From assembly GCA_021203515.1 (NCBI GenBank), contig JAJQAY010000033.1, positions 1 to 51,634 of the forward strand: a stretch of 51,634 nt of DNA, read 5' to 3'. Shown piece by piece: positions 19,854-29,553 of this stretch; the first letter of the stretch is position 1, and the number at the start of each line of letters is the position of its first letter. The stretch is from Bacteroides sp. (GTDB lineage: Bacteria > Bacteroidota > Bacteroidia > Bacteroidales > Bacteroidaceae). Position numbers and translations under genes: made by a program. The notes below the pieces were generated by a model. It did not search any database. It saw only the letters and a program-made list of their open reading frames with translations, and was not told where the DNA came from.

Positions 19854-19954
19854 TTATACCCTATATGATATAATTGGGTCGAAAAGAAATAAATTATACC
19901 CCTTATGGTATAATGTTGAATATTTATATTAACTTTGTACCCGAAAAGGTATAA
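19854..19954 (+). promoter_or_regulatory. Three operators and -7 box for hipBST
   Basis: Three palindromes of the form TTATACC-N6-GGTATAA lie at 19854-19873, 19894-19913 and 19935-19954. The middle one is perfect; the outer ones have single changes in one arm. Starts are 40 and 41 bp apart, close to four helical turns. The third overlaps a Bacteroides -7 box, TAACTTTG (19930-19937), so occupancy should block transcription. E. coli HipB is known to bind several spaced TATCC-N8-GGATA operators, so self-repression by the downstream HipB-like protein is the likely function. Confidence 0.75.
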
Positions 19955-20036
19955 ATAAAGTGCAAGCCGAGTGAAGAATCAAACTTGTTTGAATTATTCC
20001 GAGGTGCAGCCTTTATTGTAAAATCTTGGATTTTAA

Positions 20037-20255
20037 ATGTGGATGCTTATGAATAATCTCTCTACTACGGTCAAGATGTTGCGAAAGCAGTATAACTTGA
20101 CGCAAGAAGAACTTTCGTTGAAGTCGGGGGTTGGGTTGCGCTTTGTTCGAGACCTTGAACAAGGAAAGGAAACGTTACGCCTCGATAAGGTGAACCAGCT
20201 TCTTGACTTCTTCAATTATGAAATGGTTGCCACTCCAAAAACTGATAATCAATGA
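20037..20255 (+). CDS. hipB: HipB-like antitoxin/repressor (XRE HTH)
   Basis: 72 residues from ATG 20037, or 68 from ATG 20049 (MNNLSTTVKML), which fits the family better. It is an XRE-type helix-turn-helix: LRKQYNLTQEELSLKSGVGL followed by VRDLEQGKETLRLDKVNQLL. It is first gene of a three-gene operon and its stop overlaps the hipS start (ATGA, 20252-20255). The operator array upstream is its probable binding site. Intact. Confidence 0.8.
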   Translation: MWMLMNNLSTTVKMLRKQYNLTQEELSLKSGVGLRFVRDLEQGKETLRLDKVNQLLDFFNYEMVATPKTDNQ

Positions 20256-20590
20256 GATAAGTTCGTATATTTTACAAAGACCAATTGGCTGGGATTCTGA
20301 CAGAAAACGATGCAGGATATGAGTTCCGCTATTTGCCGGAGTATCTCTCTTCGGAAACGGCAAAGGCTGTTAGCTTGACATTGCCTTTGCAAGATGAAGC
20401 ATATATAAGTCCTATGTTGTTCCCATTTTTCGATGGCTTAATTCCTGAAGGGTGGTTGTTGGATGTTGCATTACGGAATACAGACATTAGCATACTCGAC
20501 CGAATGTCGTTGTTGTTGACCTGTTGTAAGGATTGCATCGGAGCAGTAAGTGTAGTTCCTATTGAAGAAAGGGAGATAAGCCATGTGTAA
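20252..20590 (+). pseudogene. hipS: HipS-like (HipA N-subdomain 1) protein, stop at codon 3
   Basis: ATG 20252 overlaps the hipB stop; codon 3 is TAA (20258-20260), after which the frame stays open (VRIFYKDQLAGILTENDAGY) for about 110 residues. In HipBST systems this small protein is the N-terminal subdomain of HipA encoded separately, and it counteracts the HipT kinase. Typical HipA N-domain motifs are seen: AKAVSLTLPLQ and FPFFDGLIPEGWLLD. A TTG at 20285 could restart translation but loses the first strand. The last codons overlap hipT by 8 bp. Confidence 0.7.
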
Positions 20591-21524
20591 CTGTTTATAT
20601 TGTTATCGTCCGCTCCTAAAGGGGGAAGAGGATATGCATCCGGCTTGTATAAAGAAGTTCTTCGGAACAACAACGTTGCCCGTTCTTGATTATACGACAG
20701 AGCAACTTGACCAGCTTGCTCTGCAAATCATTCAATACCAAACCTCTTTGACTGGTGTTCAGCCGAAATTGTCCTTGCATTTGAATGAGTATGAGGGCAG
20801 TAAGCGATTGACTATTGTCGGGCTTTGGGGCGGTTATATTTGTAAGCCTCAGACTTCGCAATATGAAATGATGCCTGAGGTAGAGGACTTGACGATGCAC
20901 CTTGCAGAAGTGGCACGTATTGATGTGGTTCCTCACACGCTGATGCGGATGGCAGATGGAACGCTTTGCTATCTTACCAGTCGAATAGACAGAACTTCTG
21001 CCGGAGAGAAGATTGCGATGGAAGATATGTGCCAACTGACGGAAAGGCAAACGGAACATAAATATAAGAGTAGTTATGAGCGTATCGGTAAGGCTGTTTT
21101 GAAATACTCCTCTTTGCCCAAAATGGATGTTACCAATTTCTTCGAGTTGGTGTTTTTCTCTTGGTTGACAGGGAATAACGATATGCATTTGAAAAACTTC
21201 TCTTTGCATGAAGCAGCGGATAAGATACGTTTAACTCCGGCTTACGACTTACTGAATGCGGCTATCATTAATCCCAAGGATGATGAAGAACTGGCATTGA
21301 CCTTGAATGGTTGAAAGAAGAAGTCGCAAAGGGAAGATTTTATCAAATCGGCAGTTACTTTGGGCATAGAAAATGTGATTGTAGAACGACTGATAAATAA
21401 GTATATCAAGCTATTGCCTAAGTTTGATACGGTCATTCAAGGCTCTTTCCTAAACACTGAGCTAAAAGAAAAGTATGGCGAATTGTTGAGAGAACGGCTT
21501 GGCAGACTTTCTTGTAAGATTTAA
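20583..21524 (+). pseudogene. hipT: HipT-like serine/threonine kinase toxin, in-frame stop
   Basis: Reads from ATG 20583 to TAA 21522, 313 residues if the in-frame TGA at 21312-21314 is ignored. A zinc-ribbon-like start (CNCLYCYRPLL, HPACIKKFFG) is common in Bacteroidales HipA-type kinases. The Gly-rich loop region is SLTGVQPKLSL, the catalytic loop TGNNDMHLKNFS, and the metal-binding part LTPAYDLL. The stop falls after LNG, before KKKSQREDF, so about 70 C-terminal residues of the helical lobe are lost while the catalytic residues remain. HipT kinases of known systems phosphorylate tryptophanyl-tRNA synthetase; whether this one did is unknown. Confidence 0.75.
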
Positions 21525-21843
21525 TGCGAATGCGTTCTACTTGAAGTTAAAGCAAAGACTGGCAAGGAAAAAGCATGACTATGGTTCTTAATAACTTAAT
21601 AATATGATAAGAATGCATATCAGTATATCATGTCAATAGAGCATTAAACTAGTAAATATGATGTAGAACGTAAGGAGAGGTACATACAATTATGCTTTAC
21701 ATAGGATTCTTTGTTGAAGGCAAACTTGTAGGCTGATTATTTATCTTCTGCAATGGATTATTTTAAAGAGGACTTAAATATATTCATTTTTTGTCCCCAA
21801 TAAATAAAAACATGTTTTTTATTATTTGTATTTAAATAAAGAT
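21525..21843. other. Intergenic, nothing recognised
   Basis: About 320 bp between hipT and the ATPase gene. AT-rich, short out-of-frame fragments only. No -7 box fitting TAnnTTTG was found close to the 21844 start. Confidence 0.4.
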
Positions 21844-24317
21844 ATGGCAAAATCAAGGTTTAGAATAATAGCATTAAAACCTATAACTCCTAAAAATGTA
21901 ACAGATGAAGAACTTGATATGGTTAAGGCTATCCAAAAGAAAATCTATGGCCCTTCATGGTTATATTTCTATAGAGGATATAAATTGACGGATGCTGATA
22001 ACGCTTTTTATGGGGAAATGGATTCTGAAACTTTTTATGGACATTTGTTAGAGATCGACTATAATGTACTTGATGATTCGGTACTATACGATCAGGATGA
22101 TGTTAGTATTAGTATCGGAGCTATAGTAGGGCCAAACGGTAGTGGAAAAAGTTCTACAGTAGAGTTAATGATTAGGATTTTGAACAACTTGTCTGTAGCG
22201 GCAAAGGGTGAAACCCTTAATCATTCAGCTGCAGAACATCTTTTCTTCATTGAAAATGTGTATGGATGTGTCGTACTTCAGGAGTGAGATGCATTCTTTC
22301 AGATTAAGGTTGCTGGAAGATCTGTTAGTGTAGCGAAGTATCAATTGAATGAGAAGGAAAAAGTTTACATTTGCGATATACCATTAAAGTTGTTGTCTGA
22401 AGAGGCACGAAATGATAGGTTTATGCCTATTGAGGGGTCTGGTATTGGTATGATGCAACTTTATAATATGTTTTATACCGCTATCTTCAATTATTCCATG
22501 TATGCCTTTAATTACAAGGACTACTATGGTGAGCGGACAAAGGAAGATAGGTGGCATCAAACAAAGAAAGATGTCAATGGTGAAAAATATTTTGTAGAAG
22601 AGTTTAGTGAAAACCAAGTATGGCTAAAAGGTTTATTCCATAAAAATGATGGTTATCAGACACCAATAGTGCTAAATCCTATGCGAGATAATGGGATTAT
22701 CAATATACCTAAGGAAAACCATCTTACGGGTGAAAGGTTGCTTAACGAATTATTTTATGAAAATGATAGGTTGCATAGTCATGCTGGACAGCCGATGTTT
22801 CCTTTTCGAGTGATAAATGACCATCTTGAAATTGTCGCATTGAAGATAAAATCTAAGGTTAATCCCAAATTTTCCAAGGATAATGTAATTTCCACCTTAG
22901 GTTTTCGCGGGAATGCGCTAACAAGAGATTTTGATGAAATAAGGGAAAAGATGTGCATATTATGGAGTAAGGCTTTTTGTATGGCATATAGTAAAAAACT
23001 GATCATGAAAAATTAGCTTGGGATTACGTAATATACAAGACTCTAAAGATAATTAAGACTTATGATAAATATGATAAACTACGTAGGGATTTATTATATT
23101 TCAAAAATTTTGATGACAGTAAGGTCTATAGACATTTTTGCAATATGTTACAAGACGAAAGTCATGTGACATTAAAACTACGTCAGGCTTTAACATTTCT
23201 CAAGTACCGAATCTTTAGGGAAAATTATTCGTCAATAATATCTCTCAAAGATGCTTACTCTCATTTTATGAAGGTGCGTAATACTTTCATAAAAATGAAT
23301 TTGAGAATTGATAAAGAATCTGGGAAATTATTGGGTGATATTTCTGAAGGATATACCCTTGAAGATATGCCAAAATTTGAAATTGAGAATGGATATTTAA
23401 AGGTGAGTATACCAAGCTCAGATGTTCATCCTATACCTCTATTCTTTGTTGATAAGGGTGGCATGTTAAATGTGAAAATGCCAGATCATGAGGAGGCTAT
23501 TCTTCCTCCTATTTTTGATATTGAACCAATGTTAATTGAGAATACATTGATTAACGAAGATGGCCTATTTGATATGCGTGACTTAATTCCAATGTCTGGA
23601 TTAAGTTCTGGAGAAAAACAGATTGCAGGTTCCATAAGCAATATGGTTTATCATATTGCAAATATTAATTCTGTATGGCATGACAAGAATGAAATTAGGC
23701 TTATTCAATATCAATCATTGAAAATGGAAAAAGATAAGCAAGATCTTCCTCTTCTGAAGTGCAAGTATGTGAATATAGTATTTGATGAAGTTGAACTTTA
23801 CTTTCATCCAGATCTCCAAAGGCGGTTTGTAAAAAGTATCTTAGAAGCCTTAAAAAATTTGCATCTCGAATACATTGAAGGTATAAATATAATGCTTGTT
23901 ACTCATTCCCCATTTGTACTTAGTGACTTGCCAAGAAGTAATGTGTTGGCGTTAAATAATAAACAATCAGATATTGAGGAAACATTTTGTGCTAATATTC
24001 ATGAAATGTTAGGAAGTAGTTTCTTTATGACTTATTCTATGGGAGAGGTTGCCAAAGAACAGGTTGAAATGATTTTTAATATTTACAACAGGTTTAAAAG
24101 AGGTGATAAGAATCTAATAGAAGAAATAGGAAAAGACTGGGAAAAGTATCAATACGTAGCCTCTAAGGTGGCAGATGAATATCTTGGAAAGTTAGTTAGA
24201 AGTATGCTTGAAGAAATACAATTTTCGATTGTGCCAGAGAAAGAATTAAATCGACAGATTCAGGAAACCGAAAATAAACTTAAAGAATTAATAGCAAAAA
24301 AGGAGGCAAGAAAATGA
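21844..24317 (+). pseudogene. SMC/RecF-like ATPase of an ATPase-HNH pair, one stop and one frameshift
   Basis: ATG 21844 (MAKSRFRIIALKP); about 824 residues when joined. Walker A is GPNGSGKSS at 96-104; a long insertion follows (about 450 residues). The C-terminal half has signature LSSGEKQI, Walker B NIVFDEVELYFHP and H-loop VTHSPFVLSD, then a helical tail (NRQIQETENKLKELIAKKEA). An in-frame TGA lies at 22285-22287 (QE*DAFFQ). The A6 at 22993-22998 is one short, after which the frame continues with YVIYKTLKIIKTYDKYDKL. The stop overlaps the next gene's start by 4 bp. Such ATPase plus HNH modules are known from Septu and related defence systems, but this ATPase is larger than PtuA (about 500 residues). 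Confidence 0.7.
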
Positions 24318-25314
24318 TAAAAATGCAATATGGAGACAATTCTCATATCGAATATTTGAAAAGAGAGTATCTGACTATATTTCCTGATATGGACAGCAGA
24401 AGGGTAGATTGGAGTACATTACGTAACTGCCTAATTGCTAAAGATCGAAAATTTAAAACTTTGTTGCCACTTAAGTTGGATGATATGCTTATAAAAGACT
24501 TCGAGGGCTTGGCTGATATATATGAGTTTTTTGTGTCGTTAGGCTTAAGAAAGTTTAATCCATTGATGACTAAGAGTAAAGAGTTGTTCAACTATTCAGA
24601 AGATTTTACAGTTAGAGGTATAAAACGAGATAAAATACAACCAGTACTTGCGCAGTTCTTTATGAATCCAACAAATGGTTTTGAAATTCATACTTGCCAT
24701 TATTGTGATATGGCATATGTAAATGCATACTGTTTGCATGGAAATAATAAGGCTCGGTTTGATTTAGACCATGTTCTAGATAAGGGTAGATGTCCTATTG
24801 TTGGGCTGTCTCTATTTAACTTTGTCCCTTCTTGCCAGATGTGTAATGGATCTCGTGTTAAAGGTCAGAAACAATTAACTACTAATCCTGCATTACGAAA
24901 AAAACTTAGTCCCTCTAATTTTAGTTATGATTTTGAGGGAAAAGTTAATATCGAAGTACGTAATAAATATAGTAAGTGCTCTACCTTTGGTTTTGAGAAA
25001 AGGAAAGATGATTACGAGATTATTTTTAATACCTCAAAAGACCCAGATTATAAAGTTGAGATAGATTTTTTCATCTAACAGAACGATATAATTATCATAA
25101 GGTTGAAGCATTGAGGCTTATGGATTTGAAAGAGCGCTATACTGATGCTCGTATATTGGAATTGGCTCGTGTTATGTTAGGAAATTCTTCTGCAGAAACT
25201 TCTGTTGATGCAATGAAAATAATTACCCAGATAAAGCATGACATATTTTCAACTCAATTTATGCATACCTTTCATCGTGTATTTGGAAAACTACATGATG
25301 ATATAATGAAATAG
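24314..25314 (+). pseudogene. HNH endonuclease partner, late frameshift
   Basis: Starts at ATG 24314 overlapping the ATPase end. The first frame gives 254 residues; adding one T at the T6 tract (25066-25071) continues for about 80 residues (LTERYNYHKVEALRLMDLKE ... FHRVFGKLHDDIMK) to the stop at 25314. The HNH-type zinc finger nuclease core is clear: CHYC, then FDLDHV (the LDH catalytic element), then CQMCNGSRVKG. Two CxxC pairs bind structural zinc; the DH motif is the catalytic centre. The N-terminal 125 residues are a helical domain of unknown type. The catalytic core is complete even in the truncated frame. Confidence 0.7.
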
Positions 25315-25388
25315 GAAAGAGGTATGTAGTAAATGTATTTTATATGTAAAAATCAATTTTGGGGATGAGAGATTCTTGATGTTGGGAA

Positions 25389-26395
25389 TTAATCCTTATC
25401 AAACAATCCTTTCTCTTTCCATAACTTGACTTCTTTGTCAAAATTTGAAAAATATTCTTTGTCTTGAGTCAAGCGGAATTTGTCGTATTCAGCGTATGCT
25501 TTTTCTTTTGCTTGCTTAGCTGAAATCGTACCAGTATCATTCAATATATCATATTCATAGATTATCCAATTGTTTTTTCCTGTCTGCCATCGTGGCAATA
25601 ATCTGCCGTTCTGCACGAAGCTCTGCCAAATCAAGAAAAGCAGTAGATAGAAGATTTAAGGCTGGGACTTCTTTGTCGGATAAATAATTCTTGGCAACTA
25701 TTGTATCTGACTTTTGAACTCTGCCATCAGGTGCGTTTTTCCAAGTGGTAAACCCCATGTGAGGCATTTCGGCATCTGCTCTTGAATATACGATTTCAGC
25801 AGTCGTTTGATGGGTGACAGCCCAATGCATCATATTCAGTACCATTTTGAAAAATAGTTGGGTAGTCTCACCCTTGGGATCATAATCGGTACTACATTCG
25901 GCATAGACGTCAGTGATTTTTTTTTTGATAATATCGACGTTCAGAAGCCCGTATTTCCCGGATACGCTCTAATAAATCATCGAAATAATCCTTGCCAAAA
26001 TGTTTGCCCTGTTTTAAGCGTTCATCACCCGATACGAATCTTTTTACTATCATTTCTTTCAGAACCGACGTTGCCCAAATTCTGAATTGAGTAGCTTGAT
26101 AACTGTTCTCACGATAGCCAACGGCTATGATAGCATCCAAATTATAGAACAATGGTGTGCGTTCCACATTTCGTTTCCCCTCCGATTGAACTATCCCAAT
26201 TTTTCGGATAGTTGCCTCTTTAGTAAGCTCTCCAGATTCGTAAATCTGCCCAAGATAATAGTTGATAGTGCGCACATCCACTCCAAGCAAGTCAGCCATT
26301 CGTTTTTGTGACATCCAGAATGTTTTATTGTTGAAGATGACCTCAATACGTGTTTCTCCTTGCTTTGTTTTTATGGTAAAATGTTGGATGATAAA
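25389..26395 (-). pseudogene. RhuM-family protein, frameshifted
   Basis: Three pieces form about 335 residues. The N-terminal piece has IKTKQGETRIEVIFNNKTFW, then the DNA-binding part MSQKRMADLLGVDVRTINYY, and the RhuM core ATQFRIWATSVLKEM. The A10 tract (25917-25926) is one too long. After it come MHWAVTHQTTAEIVYSRADA and DLAELRAERQI; a second shift near 25560 leads to the end KLWKEKGLFDKD. No start codon is found in frame; the open frame begins at 26395. RhuM proteins occur widely on islands and mobile elements, some near toxin-antitoxin genes; the function is not established. Confidence 0.75.
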
Positions 26396-26774
26396 CTATT
26401 GTTAATTAATTCAGGGATAGGGATTTCCTGTCTTAAATATTCCTTTGCCATTTGCACTTGAGGTTTCTTGCCATCGGCATTTTCCGCAATTATCAGACAA
26501 GCCATGCGTGATAAATGTATATTCTCCACTTTGCGGAAAGAACCTAAACCTAATCTGAGCATTTCAACCATAAGGTTAAAATGCTCTGCTGTATTAAGTC
26601 CCTTATTATTAGCTATCGCAATGGTTTTGTTTATTATGCGTGTGATTTTTGATAGCTACTATAACTTAATGCAACGTACAAATCACACGAAGTCCAATAC
26701 TCTGAACCGTTTTCGTTCGCTTTCCTAATCTGTTCAAAGTCAGATTGAATAGGGGGTATGTTGCTTTCTTCCAT
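26371..26774 (-). pseudogene. DinD/BRO-like damage-inducible family fragment
   Basis: ATG 26774 overlaps the stop of the preceding fragment (TGATG). The N-terminus has DFEQIRKANENGSEYWTSCD and LYVALSYSSYQK. After restoring one A at 26646-26650 it continues with RIINKTIAIANNKGLNTAEH, and then EMLRLGLGSFRKVENIHLSR with ACLIIAENADGKKP. This order (FE.IR..N..G.EYW..RDL, then Y.LSRYACYLI.QNADP) is that of DinD-type proteins (about 275 residues). Only about 134 residues are left; the C-terminal half is absent where the RhuM frame begins. Confidence 0.6.
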
Positions 26775-27157
26775 CACCTTCTAGCATTATTAGAATTATA
26801 GATAGTTAAGCCCTTAACCGTTAATAGATACTTTTGGCGAGGGTGTAGAGGCGTGTCGGGGTACAACATTGTAACAAAACCTTCTTTTATGGCAGGATTA
26901 AGCGAGTATTCCATGAAATTCTCACGGTTCTTTAGTCTTACTGCTGCCATCATTTCTTTGACGGATAGACGATTATTTCCTATTAACTTAATTAACCGAA
27001 TGATATTTGCATTATCCGTTTTCCATTGATTATCCGAACTTGTCGGGGAGCTTGTCTGGGTGGAAGTTGCCATATTCTCAGGAGCATCAACTACCATATA
27101 TCGATTCTTTAATTCGTTATTTTCACTCATCAGCAAATTGCGGAAGAACTGCTCCAA
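26774..27157 (-). pseudogene. Fic-family C-terminal winged-helix fragment
   Basis: 127 residues. The start (EYLEQFFRNLLMSENNELKN) resembles the end of the catalytic domain of Bacteroides Fic proteins. The C-terminal part (NRLSVKEMMAAVRLKNRENF, LNPAIKEGFV, HPRQKYLLTVKG) is the winged-helix tail of many Fic or AlbA_2-type regulators. The Fic motif HPFxxGNGR is not present. With the VbhA-like frame just upstream on the same strand, a deleted Fic toxin is the best guess. Confidence 0.45.
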
Positions 27158-27316
27158 ATACTCAGATTCCCTTTTGATACCTTTTTTGTTTTAAAATGGT
27201 AATGCGCTATAAGCTAGACAATCGTTATTTTGAGGTTGAAAATATGCATAAAGGATTTTAATAAAAAGGTTAATGAAAACGCTTCTGTTTGCATACTATA
27301 TGATGTGTTGAGGTAT

Positions 27317-27343
27317 CAGTTATTCGAATTTTTCGAATAACTG
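27317..27343. repeat. 12-bp perfect stem with 3-nt loop
   Basis: CAGTTATTCGAA (27317-27328), TTT, and the exact complement (27332-27343). It lies between the VbhA-like gene and the Fic fragment. No T tract follows, so it could be a terminator relic, an operator or a recombination site. Confidence 0.6.
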
Positions 27344-27375
27344 AAATACAATAATATGCTAGATGGGTGTTTTAA

Positions 27376-27689
27376 TCATTTCTTGGTTGTTTGTGTTTTT
27401 TGTACATAGTGCTCATCTATCACTTTGTTGACCTCATCCATTGAAACAAGCTCTTATGTGCAGCTTCAATGAGAAAATTAGCTACACGCAGATTGTCAAC
27501 CGCCTGTAAGCCTATGGAAGCTCTCCACAATTTGGCTCGTTCACGTTTTTCTAAGTCTTTATCATTCAGATATTCGTCAAATATATGCGTACCTTTATCG
27601 TTTTTTGATTTTATATCAAAAGTTGATGCTTCGAATGTTGTATATGTATATGATTGATTGTCTGTATGATAGAATTCTAAAAGGTACAA
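27376..27689 (-). pseudogene. VbhA-like antitoxin domain, frameshifted
   Basis: The recognisable part is KLWRASIGLQAVDNLRVANF followed by LIEAAH and, after a shift near 27450, SMDEVNKVIDEHYVQKTQ to a stop at 27376. This WxxAxGLQxVDxLxxSxYL...I....I...I..YY pattern is the VbhA antitoxin fold that inhibits Fic AMP-transferases. The N-terminal 50 residues match nothing known. The start codon is unclear (TTG 27689). It lies 5' of the Fic-like fragment, the usual antitoxin-toxin order. Confidence 0.5.
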
Positions 27690-27951
27690 CCTATAAGTTG
27701 GTAAGTGTTTTTACCTGGAAAAGTCGCGGTTTTATATTATCTTGAGGTACAGATAGGGTACAAATTGCATTATTTTTATGGTTGACTTTTTTCAAGATAA
27801 AGCTAAATTACTGATTGTTAGAAAATGACCATTTTTGTAAATGGTTTACAATCAATATATTATCTTCTAAAGCATAATGCTATATTAATGATAATCTTGA
27901 AGGCATTTACTTCTTCTTCTGTTTGGTTTTAAATGCCTGATAATCAATATG

Positions 27952-29358
27952 TTACTTGCCGATGCAAAAATGCCGGAATATATTCTGCAATACCATATCA
28001 TTCGTCACTTCTCCCGCAATGTCACTCAAGTGGAAGATGCACTCCCGGATGTCTTGCGCGATGAAGTCGCCGGAGAGATTATCGGATAGGCCCTGTCGGA
28101 CGCGGTGGATAGCTTCCAAAGCGTGTGTCAGGGCTTCGTAGTGGCGGATATTGGTGACGATGACGTCGGACTGGGTGACGGTGGGGAGGTTGGCGGCGGA
28201 AATCAGCATTTGTTGCAACTCGTCGATATGCTCCCGCTTCTTGGCGGAAATAGCGATTGACTTTACGGTGGAGGGGAAGCCCTTTGCGGTGTCGGAGAAG
28301 CCGGCGGGGGAGATGCCCTGAGCATCCGTTGCCAGGTCGGCTTTGTTGAAGACAAGGATGAGCTGCTTGCCCTCGGTGGCGGGAAGTATCTGTGCGGATA
28401 ATTGTGAAATCTGGGCGTCGGCGTCGGTGGCGTCAATCATCCAAAGAACAATGGCGGCTTGGTTCAGCTTTTGGAAGGTGTGCTCGATGCCGAGACTCTC
28501 GATGGTGTCGCTCGTCTGGCGGATGCCCGCCGTGTCGATGAAGCGGAAGGTGATGCCGCCGATGTTGACCGTGTCTTCTATCACATCGCGGGTGGTGCCA
28601 TGAATATCGCTGACGATGGCTTTCTCTTCGTTGAGCAGGACATTGAGAAGCGTGGATTTCCCGGCATTCGTCTCGCCGATGATGGCTACGGGAACACCGT
28701 TCTTGATGGCATTGCCCACATTGAAAGAATTTGTCAGGCGGGAAATAACCTTTTCTATGTCGTCGGCCAGTTGGCAAAGCTCGGTGCGGTCGGCAAATTC
28801 CAATTCTTCGTGGTCGCTGAAGTCCAACTCCAGTTCTATCAGAGAGGTGAAGTGCAGAAGTTGGTCGCGTAGCGAGGCCAGTTCTTGGCTGAAGCCGCCG
28901 CGCATCTGGCTCATGGCTAGGCGGTGGGTGGCGGCCGAAGTGGAGGCGATGAGGTCGGCAACGGCTTCTGCCTGGCTCAAATCCATTTTTCCGTTGAGGA
29001 ATGCGCGTTGCGTATACTCACCGGGGCCCGCCATGCGGCAACCGTTTTTTATCAATAGTTGCAATACTTTTTGCAGGACGTAGATGGAGCCGTGGCAGGT
29101 GATTTCCGTGCTGTCCTCGCCGGTGTAGGAGTGTGGGACACGGAACAAGCTGACAAGCACTTCGTCGATTACTTCCTCCCCTTCATAAATTCGCCCGAAG
29201 GTGAGGGTACGGGGTTGGGCGTCTTCCAGTTTCCGCCCCGTGGCGGCAGGGGTGAAGATGCGGGAAGTAATCGCAATAGCTTCCGGCCCGGAGACGCGGA
29301 TGCATCCGATGGCGCCTCCTTGGGCGGTGGCTATGGCGCAAATGGTATCTTGGGTCAT
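27952..29358 (-). CDS. mnmE: tRNA uridine-5-carboxymethylaminomethyl GTPase MnmE
   Basis: 468 residues, full length and intact. MnmE with MnmG modifies the wobble uridine (xm5U34) of several tRNAs. It has the N-terminal formyl-THF binding domain (start MTQDTICAIATAQGGAIGCI), G1 loop GETNAGKST, G3 DTAG, G4 NKAD, and the C-terminal FCIGK with its essential cysteine. ATG 29358 matches the conserved N-terminus. It is the first core gene after the accessory island; it runs leftward, so its 3' end faces the island about 260 bp away. It is followed upstream by a palindromic repeat. Confidence 0.97.
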   Translation of the reverse strand: MTQDTICAIATAQGGAIGCIRVSGPEAIAITSRIFTPAATGRKLEDAQPRTLTFGRIYEGEEVIDEVLVSLFRVPHSYTGEDSTEITCHGSIYVLQKVLQLLIKNGCRMAGPGEYTQRAFLNGKMDLSQAEAVADLIASTSAATHRLAMSQMRGGFSQELASLRDQLLHFTSLIELELDFSDHEELEFADRTELCQLADDIEKVISRLTNSFNVGNAIKNGVPVAIIGETNAGKSTLLNVLLNEEKAIVSDIHGTTRDVIEDTVNIGGITFRFIDTAGIRQTSDTIESLGIEHTFQKLNQAAIVLWMIDATDADAQISQLSAQILPATEGKQLILVFNKADLATDAQGISPAGFSDTAKGFPSTVKSIAISAKKREHIDELQQMLISAANLPTVTQSDVIVTNIRHYEALTHALEAIHRVRQGLSDNLSGDFIAQDIRECIFHLSDIAGEVTNDMVLQNIFRHFCIGK

Positions 29359-29395
29359 GATTTTATTTTTGAGGAGTTAGAGGAGTTGAGAGTTA

Positions 29396-29547
29396 GGAGG
29401 GTGTGTCAAAACAGACCTTATTGTTTCTTTTAGGCGCGGATTACGCGGATTTCACGGAACTGAGTTATTTAAATCCGCGAAATCCGCGTAATCCGTGCCT
29501 AAATCTATAACATATAGTAAGCCATTATTCGTTTTGACACACTCTCC
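29396..29547. repeat. Nested palindrome between mnmE and the udp-like gene
   Basis: Outer arms 29396-29412 and 29531-29547 (GTGTGTCAAAAC core, 16 of 17 pairing) enclose inner arms 29429-29457 and 29475-29503 (29 bp, two mismatches, GCGGATTACGCGGATTTC core). No gene inside. Same two-level design as the 30449-30613 repeat. Confidence 0.8.
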
Positions 29548-29553
29548 TTAACT

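Noticed and set aside
2325..22287. Stop codon reassignment or selenocysteine for the in-frame stops
   Set aside because: Both TAA and TGA are involved, core genes use TGA and TAA as normal stops, and frameshifts occur in the same genes.
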